Below are positions 40,816 through 49,847 of a DNA stretch of 64,000 nt, one piece after another. This stretch comes from Candidatus Roizmanbacteria bacterium RIFCSPLOWO2_02_FULL_40_13 (lineage in GTDB: Bacteria > Patescibacteriota > Microgenomatia > UBA1406 > GWC2-37-13). The notes below the pieces were generated by a model. That model had not been told where the DNA came from, ran no database searches, and was given only the letters and a program-made list of their open reading frames with translations. The position numbers and the translations under genes are program-made. The stretch spans positions 106,944 through 170,943 of the forward strand of contig MGBA01000001.1 in NCBI GenBank assembly GCA_001789965.1, in the 5' to 3' direction. Each line of letters opens with the position of its first letter. The first letter of the stretch is position 1.

Positions 40816-42009
40816 ATGAGTACTAGAATAAAGTTTATTGACGAAGTCTCGCTGGAGAAAAAAACAATACTCCTCCGCGTCGATTTAAATGTCGCACTTG
40901 ATGGTGAGAAAAATCTTCGGATAACTGATGATGTACGGATAAGACAGGTTATTCCAACAATTAAATTTTTACAAAAAAAGGGCAACAAGCTCATTTTAGT
41001 CTCACATCTCAGTAATCCTCAAAAGCGCGACTCTCGTTATTCCCTTCGCATAATCCTCAAAAGACTTAAAAAACTTCTACCGGAGTATAGATTCAGACTG
41101 ATTGAAGATTTCCTATCTGCCAAAGGAAAAAAATTGATAGCTTCCCAAAAGGAAAATGAAATTTTACTTTTAGAAAACATTCGATTTCACGAAGGCGAAA
41201 GGGAAAACGACCAAGACTTTGCAAAAAAACTTTCGAAAATAGCAGATATATATGTAAATGATGCATTTGCTGTTTCACACAGATCGGAAGCATCCATTGT
41301 AAAGGTCCCTAAATTAATACCAAGCTTTGGTGGGCTTTTGCTTAAAAATGAAACAAAGACAATCTCAGAAATTTTTAAAAAAAATAAAAAGCCCTTTATT
41401 GCAATTGTAGGAGGTGCAAAAATTGAAACGAAAGTGGATCTGATAAGTAAGCTCATAGGGATTGCGGATTATATCTTGGTCGGTGGCGGAGTAGCAAATA
41501 CCTTTTTATGTGCCTACGGATATGAAATAGGAAAAAGCTTTTGTGAGCATGGAAAAGTAAGAAAAGCTCAAGAGCTTATGGAATTGGCAAGAAAAAAAAA
41601 GACTGTGTTTATTATACCCTCAGACGTAGCAGTGGGAAACTCAAAAAATCAGAAAAAAGGTATTGTAGAAAAAGTAGGGGCTATTTCGCGGGGTATGCAA
41701 ATTCTGGATATTGGACCAAAAACACAAAATGAATATTGTTCGATAATCGCAAAAGCTCGTACAGTCGTATGGAATGGACCCGTAGGATATTTTGAAAATC
41801 GCGCCTTCTCACACGGCACAAATTCAATTTACCATGCGATTGCTAAAAATATGAAGGCAACGTCAATTATTGGCGGAGGGGAAACTTTATCATCAATTTC
41901 AAACGAAGCGCATCATGATCAAATTGCCCATCTTTCAACTGGAGGTGGCGCGATGCTTGAATATATTCAAAATGGAATGCTCCCCGGAATTTTAGCATTG
42001 GCTCAGTAA
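40816..42009 (+). CDS. pgk: Phosphoglycerate kinase
   Basis: This 397-aa glycolytic kinase has ILLRVDLNVAL near the N-terminus, the substrate loop (LVSHLSNPQ), the hinge region and the C-terminal ATP site GGGETLSSIS with a following TGGGA loop. It transfers phosphate from 1,3-bisphosphoglycerate to ADP. The N-terminal LVSHLSNPQ replaces the usual SHLGRP, a modest deviation. A TATAAT at 40783-40788 suggests a leader of about 20 nt. Confidence 0.93.
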   Translation: MSTRIKFIDEVSLEKKTILLRVDLNVALDGEKNLRITDDVRIRQVIPTIKFLQKKGNKLILVSHLSNPQKRDSRYSLRIILKRLKKLLPEYRFRLIEDFLSAKGKKLIASQKENEILLLENIRFHEGERENDQDFAKKLSKIADIYVNDAFAVSHRSEASIVKVPKLIPSFGGLLLKNETKTISEIFKKNKKPFIAIVGGAKIETKVDLISKLIGIADYILVGGGVANTFLCAYGYEIGKSFCEHGKVRKAQELMELARKKKTVFIIPSDVAVGNSKNQKKGIVEKVGAISRGMQILDIGPKTQNEYCSIIAKARTVVWNGPVGYFENRAFSHGTNSIYHAIAKNMKATSIIGGGETLSSISNEAHHDQIAHLSTGGGAMLEYIQNGMLPGILALAQ

Positions 42010-42013
42010 AAAA

Positions 42014-43615
42014 CTAGGCGATCTCTTCTCTTTTGGAGCGTGCAAAGTTTACCCACTCCTCTATTACTTCAACGATAATTTTAAATGGAGCTTCGATAAA
42101 GAAGTCAAATAAAACGCCGAAGAAGTTAAGTCGTGCAAGGTTAGTGCTGAAAAACTTTCCGACTGAAAGAAATGGTAAAAAGAAAAAATCGGCGAACGGC
42201 TGGAAAAAGCTTTCCTTTTCTCTGAGTTTGTACTCTTTGGCAATTTGTGAAATACGATATGAAAAAAATGCGACCAGGCTTACAAAAAAGACAAAAACAA
42301 TCTGACTTATCATATTAAATCTAAGAACATTGAGCGTCAGATGAAGCAGGTTAAAGGTCGCAAAAAATGTAAAAAGATAAAAGATTGTGAAAAAGAACAC
42401 AAGTACCGGTCTTTTAGTCTGAACCTTCCGGACGACAAACGAGATACTTGTTTCAAACGACTTATCCGCATCTACAATATCGATCAGGCGTTCATTAATC
42501 CGCTTTGTATTCTGTTCATTAGGTAGTCTGGTGAGCGCGATGATAAGAAACATAAGAAATGGAGGGAAGAGTGAGTTAATGGCAAGGGAGGTGTAATTTA
42601 CTTCATTGTATATATACAAAGACACCGGATATTCCAGAATAAGTGCAAAGATCATCTTGGTCACGAAAATATAAATAATCGCTCTTATGGCAAGACTCGT
42701 GAGTTTTCCCTGTGTTTGAGAATACTTTTCCTTACAGACGGTCCAGACTTCCTGCCAGAGCGGTTTTTTATACTCGAGAGTTTTTCTTGCACGGTCAGGG
42801 CTGTGTCTTTTCATGATTTCAAATAATATGAGAAAAGGTGGAGATTGATTTTTAATGAACCTGTTAAGAGAGCGAGGAGACGGGGTTTTCATTGTCTTGT
42901 CAATCTGATCAAAAAGCACGGGGAGTTCGGAAGTTATTTCGCTTAATTCATGTTTGGCCATCTGAGAAAAAGGTTTATGCGAAAGTGCAAATAAATGAAA
43001 TCTGAGATATGCCGTGTCACTCTTACTATATGTTTTTTCCAGTGCTACATAAAAAGCAATATTTTTTTGTTCTTCGGTAAGAGGGTCCATTTTAACTTTA
43101 TTTTTGAGAACCTGATAAAGAAAAAAAGTAAAAAGAGAATTCCGCTTTGCTTCTGCAGGAGAGAGTACTTCTTCGATCTCGCATACCATAAGATCAAAGA
43201 CGAATTCTGAATACGAGGCAGAAATTGTTTTTTTAACAAATAAATATTTGTCAATAATATTCTGTACATTTGATACATCCTCAATGCCAAGGCTTTCGTT
43301 TGAAAAATAACGTGCCCACAAAAGCTCACGGATAAGATTCTCCGCTTCTCCTTTTGCCTCCGGGTTTAAGGCAAGCCTGCGCCGTATCATCCGGTCTATA
43401 GCGCTTTTTCTTATAAGGTGTGATTCGCGGTATTCAACTGCATTCCGAATTTTTTCATAGGCTAAGGCAAAAAAAGAAGCGGTTTGAGAAACCGTTATTC
43501 GTGAAGTTTCATCCGGCTGAGGCTTTGACTTTATCAATTTTAAATTTTCAAGAAGGGCGATCGTATATTTTGAAAGCTGAATGCGGGAGTCGTCATTTTC
43601 TTCCGTTTTTTCCAT
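42014..43615 (-). CDS. Membrane protein with large N-terminal soluble domain, function unknown
   Basis: This 533-aa protein has a soluble helical N-terminal half (1-300) and four or five membrane helices (about 305-330, 345-365, 405-430 and 435-455). The C-terminus ends in amphipathic helices (EAPFKIIVEVIEEWVNFARSKRE). I do not recognise it. A TATAAT lies 14-15 nt upstream of the ATG on the reverse strand. It is convergent with pgk, with 4 nt between the stops. Confidence 0.55.
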   Translation of the reverse strand: MEKTEENDDSRIQLSKYTIALLENLKLIKSKPQPDETSRITVSQTASFFALAYEKIRNAVEYRESHLIRKSAIDRMIRRRLALNPEAKGEAENLIRELLWARYFSNESLGIEDVSNVQNIIDKYLFVKKTISASYSEFVFDLMVCEIEEVLSPAEAKRNSLFTFFLYQVLKNKVKMDPLTEEQKNIAFYVALEKTYSKSDTAYLRFHLFALSHKPFSQMAKHELSEITSELPVLFDQIDKTMKTPSPRSLNRFIKNQSPPFLILFEIMKRHSPDRARKTLEYKKPLWQEVWTVCKEKYSQTQGKLTSLAIRAIIYIFVTKMIFALILEYPVSLYIYNEVNYTSLAINSLFPPFLMFLIIALTRLPNEQNTKRINERLIDIVDADKSFETSISFVVRKVQTKRPVLVFFFTIFYLFTFFATFNLLHLTLNVLRFNMISQIVFVFFVSLVAFFSYRISQIAKEYKLREKESFFQPFADFFFLPFLSVGKFFSTNLARLNFFGVLFDFFIEAPFKIIVEVIEEWVNFARSKREEIA

Positions 43616-43699
43616 GGTACGTAAGAATTATAGCAGGTGTGAGCCTTACAATTACGTTATCGAAAATAATTTTCAAAGGAGTGGTATAGTTAAGTATTA

Positions 43700-45043
43700 A
43701 TGTCGGAAAGAGAGAGGTCGCGCCCAAATCAATTTTTTCGAGAACTCGCACCTCCGGTTTTGAAAGGTGCTGCTGCTGGGGCAGCTATCGGACTCGCGTC
43801 CGTAGGGGTCATCACACTCGTTCACCACAGAGAAAGAACACATAGGAGTTTAGATTTGCCTCTTTGGGTAAAAAAAGCTGCACAACTACTAGAACGTACC
43901 ATAGGAATGCCCATTGACGTGTGGGCAATGGTTCACCGAATACATCACGAGATGTCAGATATGAGCCTTTATCCTTTTTATCGCGTTCATCGTCTAACAG
44001 AATGGGCTAAAAATAACCCCAGTGCGCTAAATGCCGATCTGGTCGTTCTTCCTGAATATTTTCCCCATCAAGATCCTTCAATTGAAAAAATTTCTCGTGA
44101 AGATGAATTAAAAATCGGCAAACTTGCAGATGAAACGCTCAGAAAACGTATGGGGACATCGTACGAAGAACCTACAGGCTATACTGTAGAAGAGATTAAT
44201 GAAATACTCAATCCGCAAGAGCCGCAGTATTACCTACGAAGAATTCGAAAAGCAAAAGGAGAAAAATATACTCATGAAGAAAAAGCATGCATTGTTCTTA
44301 CGGATCCACATCCTCCAAGTCTTCAAAAGCCCAGAAAAGGTCATCTAAATGGCGTGAAATTTGAGTTGATAAGCAATGTCAATGATTACAAGACTACTGC
44401 CAGTTTATTTAAAGCCCACCCTGAACTTATGGATGAAGATCTTCGACCAAAGCCTGGTGAGAAAGAAAGATCTGTGCCGAAAGACGTAATCGCAGGGTTT
44501 ATTGCTTTTGGTATTGCTGCGCTTGTTGTACGAGGAAAGTACGAACCAAAGGATTTTCTCATAGCTGCTGCAGCAGGAAGCGCGGCAAATGGCGCAAAGA
44601 TGGGCGTAGGTATCATAGGAGGAAATCTTACTAATGGTGGCGGGCATGCGGGCTATATGGAAAGAATATTAGATCTTGTCAAGATAGCTATGAAGAAAGA
44701 TTATAAAATACGACCCGTTAACGGAAGTTACATGACTCAAACAGACGATAGCGGCTGGTTTGGGGTAGTTTTAAGGCTTTTAAATTACGATGAGCTTACA
44801 GGTCAACCTGAACATCATAAAAATCCGCAAAAAATAGCGTACACAGACAAGGAAGGCTTGGAAGGAGTAAAGGATGCTCCCTACGGCAGCTTCATAGCTC
44901 ATCTTGCACGTAGTAAATGGGTTCCTTTTATAAAACCTGGAAAAGGTTTTCCTGATAGTGATAGAAGACCAGATATGCTTCATCCGGCAGGTAAAATAAT
45001 AGTGGAATTGCGCGATAGAGATGAAAAGTTAAGAGCGGCTTAG
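43700..45043 (+). CDS. Fatty-acid desaturase-like membrane protein, divergent
   Basis: This 447-aa protein has hydrophobic segments at about 22-40 and 255-305 and histidine clusters like those of acyl-CoA delta-9 desaturases. Box 1 is HHRERTHRS (His42, 43 and 48), box 2 is HRIHH (79-83), and the candidate third box is GQPEHHKNP (His372-373). In desaturases these bind two irons. A long charged insert (95-250) is unusual. CPR bacteria generally lack fatty-acid synthesis, so it may act on scavenged lipids. A TATAGT (43685-43690) ends 9 nt before the ATG. Confidence 0.65.
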   Translation: MSERERSRPNQFFRELAPPVLKGAAAGAAIGLASVGVITLVHHRERTHRSLDLPLWVKKAAQLLERTIGMPIDVWAMVHRIHHEMSDMSLYPFYRVHRLTEWAKNNPSALNADLVVLPEYFPHQDPSIEKISREDELKIGKLADETLRKRMGTSYEEPTGYTVEEINEILNPQEPQYYLRRIRKAKGEKYTHEEKACIVLTDPHPPSLQKPRKGHLNGVKFELISNVNDYKTTASLFKAHPELMDEDLRPKPGEKERSVPKDVIAGFIAFGIAALVVRGKYEPKDFLIAAAAGSAANGAKMGVGIIGGNLTNGGGHAGYMERILDLVKIAMKKDYKIRPVNGSYMTQTDDSGWFGVVLRLLNYDELTGQPEHHKNPQKIAYTDKEGLEGVKDAPYGSFIAHLARSKWVPFIKPGKGFPDSDRRPDMLHPAGKIIVELRDRDEKLRAA

Positions 45044-46449
45044 TGGCCGGCATCTTTTGGCTTTGCGCCGGTTGAGAGAATTCTTTCGGTCAGAATTTTA
45101 AGCTTTTCCTCAGTTTTTTTGACATCGTCCGACTCTACATTTAAACGAAGCAGTGGCTCTGTGTTTGAGGTTCGTATATTTAATCTCCAGTCGGGAAAAT
45201 CAACAGCTACCCCATCAAGCCACGAAACCTTCCCGTCTTTATATTCTTCGGCGACTTCCTGTAGAATTTTTTTACTATCTAGACCTTCGGGGAGAACAAA
45301 GTTAAATTCACCTGATTCATACGACGTTCTCAACCCTTTCAGTATCTGTGAAATCGGTTTACCGGTCGTACTCATTTCCATCAAAACAAACAAAATAACT
45401 CTTACTGCGCTTTCGGCTCCTCCAGTCGCTCTGAAGTAAAAATGGCCCGAGGATTCCCCTGCAAAATACGCTTCCTCACGGTTAACATCTTCTGTGATAT
45501 AGGCATGGCCCACCTTACTAACGTAAGTAGAGCCGCCATATTTAGAAACAATATCAGTCACATTTCTCGTATACCGGATATCAACTACTATTTTTTGTCC
45601 AGAATTCTTTTCTAAGACCTCTTTTGCAATAAGCGAGGATATCGAGGTCGCAGGAATTACCTCAGCTTGTTCATCTATAAAAAATATTCTGTCGCCGTCA
45701 CCATCCGGTTCAATTCCCAGATCAGCCTTTACTTTCTTTACCTTGTCCTGAAGCGGTATAAGATTATTAAAGTCTAAAGGGTCTGCCGGATGGGCTGGAA
45801 AGGTGCCATCAAGCTCAAAGTTCATCTCAATGAGTTCTCCGGGAATCTGTTCAAATAATTTTTTGATGTACAAAGCTCCCATTCCGTTGGCAGGGTCACA
45901 AGCTATTCTATAGGCTTTAAGTTTTGAAATGTCAAATAATTTAATTGCGTCTTTAATTTCATCTTCGAGCACGTTTTCTTTTACTACTACTTTGCCGTCA
46001 TTGGTATACGGAGCAAACTGACCTGAAGAAATAATTTGAACAATCTTGTCCATTCCCGTAGATTTCCCGATTTTTATGATTTTATCGCCCTCACGTCTGA
46101 CGAATTTAACGCCGGCATACTCTTTTGGGTTATGAGAGGCGGTGATATCTATACCCACGTTATAACCGTACTTAAGCACTGCGAAGTAGAAGGTTGGTGT
46201 AGGTGTTAGCCCCATATCGATTACCGTGGCACCTGAGGCGACAAGTGCCTTTTTGGCGACCTCAAAAAGGACAGGAGATGAGACCCGCATGTCCCTTCCA
46301 AGGGCAATGGTAAAGTCTCTCTTGTTCAGCTCTTGGGAAAAGAAGGTATAGATGGCTCTTATGATCGATTCGAAGTTTTCTTCATCGATTTGAGTCGGGT
46401 AAATTCCTCTTATGTCGTATGCTTTAAAAATCTTCGGGTCTATTGGCAT
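45040..46449 (-). CDS. Phosphomannomutase/phosphoglucomutase
   Basis: This 469-aa alpha-D-phosphohexomutase has the phosphoserine loop TASHNPKEYAG (Ser near 103), the metal loop DGDGDR near 248, the sugar loop GESSGH and the phosphate-binding RTSNTEP near the C-terminus. It interconverts hexose 6- and 1-phosphates, as AlgC does for alginate precursors in Pseudomonas. It lies 4.4 kb from the dehydrogenase on the same strand. A TACAAT ends 5 nt before the ATG. Confidence 0.92.
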   Translation of the reverse strand: MPIDPKIFKAYDIRGIYPTQIDEENFESIIRAIYTFFSQELNKRDFTIALGRDMRVSSPVLFEVAKKALVASGATVIDMGLTPTPTFYFAVLKYGYNVGIDITASHNPKEYAGVKFVRREGDKIIKIGKSTGMDKIVQIISSGQFAPYTNDGKVVVKENVLEDEIKDAIKLFDISKLKAYRIACDPANGMGALYIKKLFEQIPGELIEMNFELDGTFPAHPADPLDFNNLIPLQDKVKKVKADLGIEPDGDGDRIFFIDEQAEVIPATSISSLIAKEVLEKNSGQKIVVDIRYTRNVTDIVSKYGGSTYVSKVGHAYITEDVNREEAYFAGESSGHFYFRATGGAESAVRVILFVLMEMSTTGKPISQILKGLRTSYESGEFNFVLPEGLDSKKILQEVAEEYKDGKVSWLDGVAVDFPDWRLNIRTSNTEPLLRLNVESDDVKKTEEKLKILTERILSTGAKPKDAGH

Positions 46450-46644
46450 GTTTAATTGTATAAAAGTCTAATAAAAAAGAAAACGGAAAACCTAATATTA
46501 ATTTAGACTGTCAGGACAATCTGAATATTGCACTAATATTAGCAGTCTCCTGTCTTATCTGCTAATACGACTAAAGATACGGTTCAGAGCCTCATAACAA
46601 GCTAAAAACACCATTAAAAACGGCTTTAGACTGTCATAATGCTA
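46450..46644. other. AT-rich intergenic region with a 12-bp direct repeat
   Basis: No ORF or RNA gene was identified. TTTAGACTGTCA occurs twice (46502-46513 and 46625-46636), and CTAATATTA/TAATATTAG form a loose inverted repeat near 46490-46550. These may be regulatory sites between the two minus-strand genes, with no stronger support. Confidence 0.3.
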
Positions 46645-47328
46645 CTATCCGAGATAATAGCAAGCTAGCATCTCTATTCCCTTTTTCAGGGTGTAGGAGC
46701 CCTTGCCGCTCTTCAGTCCAATTTCCAAATTAATCAGCTTGTCGTAGAAGTCCAACAGCGAATTTGTTTCCCAATGGCTGCTTTGACCCTTTAGTTTTCC
46801 CACCTGCCATGATTGCAGCGAAGATGGTGGATTTCCCGTTGCTACCAGGACCAAATTACGCATATGTCTCTGGAGCATTATAAACAAAAACATCTCATTT
46901 TGAGGGGTAGCCAGCTCATCCAACATCAGGAGAAAAGAGCGGAGGTTCTTAGGGTAGCAGGAGTCCAATAATTTAAAGACATTCTCCCCCGGTTTAAACT
47001 CCTTGACGGATCCTGCTTTTTGTAGTTTTAGTTCCCTTTTGGAGACCCCGTCTTCCCAAATTATCAAAGGAGTATCCCCTAAGGTCTCCAGAGTCTTTAA
47101 GAGCTTGTCAGATCCTCCTCTTTTTAGGGTTTTATTGAGATTCTCAATAAAATACACCTTTTTAAGTCCAAAAAGGGATAGTGATTCAAAGTGCTCTTGT
47201 TGGACGTCAGGGAGCTGGTCGGGTGAGATTTTAAGCACTTCGTAGTCTTTTTTCTTATAGGTCTCAATTACTTCCTGAAAGTAGGCTCTTGACGCGACAG
47301 TATCTTCTCCGCAGACAATCGTTAACAT
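46645..47328 (-). CDS. holA: DNA polymerase III delta subunit-like protein
   Basis: This 227-aa protein has the HolA N-terminal pattern MLTIVCGEDTVASRAYFQEVI, then SLFGLKKVYFIENL, and a C-terminal helical region with QRHMRNLVLVATG (the conserved Q-R-L segment). It is the clamp-loader subunit that opens the beta clamp. It is shorter than the usual 330-340 aa. A TATACT (47336-47341) ends 7 nt before the ATG and abuts a heptamer repeat array. Confidence 0.8.
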   Translation of the reverse strand: MLTIVCGEDTVASRAYFQEVIETYKKKDYEVLKISPDQLPDVQQEHFESLSLFGLKKVYFIENLNKTLKRGGSDKLLKTLETLGDTPLIIWEDGVSKRELKLQKAGSVKEFKPGENVFKLLDSCYPKNLRSFLLMLDELATPQNEMFLFIMLQRHMRNLVLVATGNPPSSLQSWQVGKLKGQSSHWETNSLLDFYDKLINLEIGLKSGKGSYTLKKGIEMLACYYLG

Positions 47329-47343
47329 GAGGTATAGTATAAA

Positions 47344-47364
47344 GCATTTAGCATTTAGTATTTA
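47344..47364 (+). repeat. Heptamer array, 3 units of GYATTTA
   Basis: GCATTTA-GCATTTA-GTATTTA is followed by GGG. It lies between the divergent holA and pfkB-like genes, where the -35 region of holA would be. It has the same 7-bp period as the arrays at 51864, 52308 and 63615. Confidence 0.75.
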
Positions 47365-47423
47365 GGGTTTTTTCTCTATACTTATTCTCAATACTGTATA
47401 CTGAATTTTAAATACTTACTAAT

Positions 47424-48332
47424 ATGACAGATCTTCTTACTGTGGGAAGGATCGGGATAGATTTATTTTATAAGGGAGATTCAATCAACACTTCTGAAAG
47501 GGATCTTCGCCTGACGTTGGGTCAAAAATACTTCGTAAGCGAACTTCACGAGGGAATTGGTGGAGGTGGAGCAAATGTAGCGGCTGCCGCAGTGAGAAAT
47601 GGAATTTCTGCAGGAGTTTTAGGTTTGGTTGGAAACAACCCATTCAAGCCTATTATTTTGGACAAGATGAAAGATCTGGGAATAAGCACTGAGTACTGCC
47701 AGATTACAAAGGACTACCTGAACATCTCTTCAATCTTCGTCATGGCAAACGGAGAAAGAACCATAGTGGATTACGAAGCAGTCAATAAGGGTGATTTTAT
47801 TGGGGAAAGTAAGTATCCCCTGCTTGAGCAGACTAAGGCCGTTTATTTGGCGAGTTTGCCTGACATCTCTCTTTCCGAGAGAGTTAATTTTCTCAAGTAC
47901 GCCAAAAGTAAAGGAAAGTTTGTTGTTGTGAATTTAGGTGTCCGCGATCACCAAAAGCATTCTGACGAATACTTGACCTTGCTTGAAAATGCAGATATGC
48001 TCATTATGAATAAAACGGAGTTTGGAAAACTATCTGAAAAACCTGAAACCGAAATAGATCTTGAAAAACCAATTAGTTCGCATTTGCCGACGCTTACTTC
48101 AAAAATAATCGTAATTACAGATGGAGGACGTGGTAGTTACGGCTATATCCAAGAGAGTGTGCTATTTCAACCGGCTATTCCTGTCGATCGCGTCATAGAT
48201 ACAACAGGAGCAGGTGATGCCTATACGGGCGCATTACTTGCAGAATATTTAAAATCAAAAGATTTAAAGAAGGCAATGGAAAAAGGTTCACAACACGCTT
48301 CCGTTATAATTTCTAAAGTCGGTGCAAATTAG
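47424..48332 (+). CDS. PfkB-family carbohydrate kinase
   Basis: This 302-aa sugar kinase has the N-terminal DLLTVGRIGIDLFY strand, the GGGGANVAAAAVRNG motif 1 and the DTTGAGDAYTGALLAEY motif 2 with the catalytic Asp. The family includes ribokinase, fructokinase and nucleoside kinases, and the substrate cannot be read from the sequence. Genes for a signalling module follow at 10 nt and further on, so the kinase may share their transcript. Confidence 0.88.
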   Translation: MTDLLTVGRIGIDLFYKGDSINTSERDLRLTLGQKYFVSELHEGIGGGGANVAAAAVRNGISAGVLGLVGNNPFKPIILDKMKDLGISTEYCQITKDYLNISSIFVMANGERTIVDYEAVNKGDFIGESKYPLLEQTKAVYLASLPDISLSERVNFLKYAKSKGKFVVVNLGVRDHQKHSDEYLTLLENADMLIMNKTEFGKLSEKPETEIDLEKPISSHLPTLTSKIIVITDGGRGSYGYIQESVLFQPAIPVDRVIDTTGAGDAYTGALLAEYLKSKDLKKAMEKGSQHASVIISKVGAN

Positions 48333-48341
48333 CTAATCGAA

Positions 48342-48884
48342 ATGGCAGACGAGAAAAGACCAACTATAAAAGGTATTTTTGTGAAAAGTCATATCAAAGC
48401 AGTCTTTCAAAAAGCAGGGAAAGAGGGGGTTGAACTTCTTCAAAAAAAATACGGAAAGTCTTTGCAGTTTCGCAATTCAGAAAGCGTACCGATCCGCGAA
48501 GAAGTAAAAATAATCGAATTGTCACTGGACATTTTGGAACCCGATTTTACGGGCAACAAGAAATTTGAAGCAGGAAGATTGCATTTTAGAAATTTTGCCA
48601 CCACGCCTCTTGCTAACATTATTTTTTCTGCATTTAAGAAAAATTTTAAGTTAATGATGATGCAGTCGCCCAATATCGCCGGTCATGTTTTTCAAGGAGT
48701 GCGGTTTGTTTCTGAAGATCTGGGAGAGAAAGCGGTGAAAGTTATTATGGAAAATAATGATTACCCGATCGAGCATTTTGGAGGTTTATTTTACGAGTGG
48801 ATGCTGTTTGCGGGATATGAAGGGACCGTTGAGCAACAATCAATCGGTTCTGACAAATACGCCTACATTATGAAATGGAAGTAA
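48342..48884 (+). CDS. DUF2378-like protein upstream of a histidine kinase
   Basis: This 180-aa soluble protein has a start (PTIKGIFVKSHIKAVFQKAG) and general layout resembling DUF2378/TIGR02265 proteins, which are related to heme-NO-binding folds and abundant in Myxobacteria. This assignment is tentative. It ends 3 nt before the histidine kinase gene, so it is probably the sensor-side partner or a regulator of the kinase, which has no input domain of its own. Confidence 0.5.
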   Translation: MADEKRPTIKGIFVKSHIKAVFQKAGKEGVELLQKKYGKSLQFRNSESVPIREEVKIIELSLDILEPDFTGNKKFEAGRLHFRNFATTPLANIIFSAFKKNFKLMMMQSPNIAGHVFQGVRFVSEDLGEKAVKVIMENNDYPIEHFGGLFYEWMLFAGYEGTVEQQSIGSDKYAYIMKWK

Positions 48885-48887
48885 TAT

Positions 48888-49823
48888 ATGTCAGACCAAA
48901 TTACCCTGGATGGATACAAGGAGCTCGTCAAGAAGCATTTGGATATCCTGACTCCAATTTTTGCCAAAGCATCGATCGGTGATTTTACTTCAACCCTGGA
49001 GATACCGGACGACAGTGAGGAATTTGTGCAACTATACGCCGGAATTCAAATTATGCTCGAAGTCATCCGAGATCAATTGGCTCAATTAAACCGGGAGAAT
49101 CAAATTAAAACTGAATTTCTCATGCTCGCCGCTCATCAATTGAGGACTCCTCTTACCACAATGCGGTGGAATATAGAAGCAATACTTGCAAGCAAGCAAG
49201 GTCTTGTTTCCGACGAATTAAGGCGTAATATGGAGAGACTTCACAGTGGAAATTTAAAAATGATCAATCTAATAAATGATCTTCTCAATATAACAAGAAT
49301 CGAAGAACAAAAACATGAGGAGCAATTTAGAGTGGTTGATCCGGTAGAGACGATTAACCAGATCATAAAAGAACAGGATCCTCTTATCAAAAGAAAAAAA
49401 ATATCAGTAAAAGTGCTACCGGAAAACACGACAATGCCAAAAGTAATGACGAGTCCGAAATATTTCTATGAAACGGTCTTAAACCTTCTCGTGAATGCAG
49501 TTAAGTATAATAAACCCAACGGTCAGGTCATTATAAAAATTGAAGAACGGGCATTACGCCTTTTGATTACAGTGCAGGATACCGGAATTGGGATTCCCGA
49601 CAATGAAAAAGATAGAATTTTTACGCAGTTTTTTAGAGGTCAGAAAGCAACCCAGCAAGAAGCAGAGGGTACGGGTTTGGGGTTATTTCTTGTCAAATCA
49701 TTTATCGATCGATTCGGCGGAAAAATATGGTTTGAAAGTAAAGAAGGGGTGGGCTCCACTTTTTTCGTGGATCTTCCGATAATAGCCAAACCTCAAGAAA
49801 TCTCTGAAACTCTGGACAAATAA
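48888..49823 (+). CDS. Soluble sensor histidine kinase
   Basis: This 311-aa kinase has no membrane helix. An N-terminal region (1-70) leads to the H-box AAHQLRTPLT with the phosphorylated His83, then the N-box NLLVNAVKYN, the G1 box DTGIGIP and the G2 box GTGLGLFLVKSF. All catalytic boxes are intact. With no transmembrane sensor, it probably responds to a cytoplasmic partner such as the preceding DUF2378-like protein, and it phosphorylates the response regulator encoded 24 nt downstream. Confidence 0.92.
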   Translation: MSDQITLDGYKELVKKHLDILTPIFAKASIGDFTSTLEIPDDSEEFVQLYAGIQIMLEVIRDQLAQLNRENQIKTEFLMLAAHQLRTPLTTMRWNIEAILASKQGLVSDELRRNMERLHSGNLKMINLINDLLNITRIEEQKHEEQFRVVDPVETINQIIKEQDPLIKRKKISVKVLPENTTMPKVMTSPKYFYETVLNLLVNAVKYNKPNGQVIIKIEERALRLLITVQDTGIGIPDNEKDRIFTQFFRGQKATQQEAEGTGLGLFLVKSFIDRFGGKIWFESKEGVGSTFFVDLPIIAKPQEISETLDK

Positions 49824-49835
49824 TATTGAGTTATC

Positions 49836-49841
49836 TATACT
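49836..49841 (+). promoter_or_regulatory. -10 box of the response regulator gene
   Basis: TATACT ends 6 nt before the ATG at 49848, just after the histidine kinase stop codon. The response regulator may thus also be made from its own leaderless message. Confidence 0.5.
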
Positions 49842-49847
49842 TTAGGT

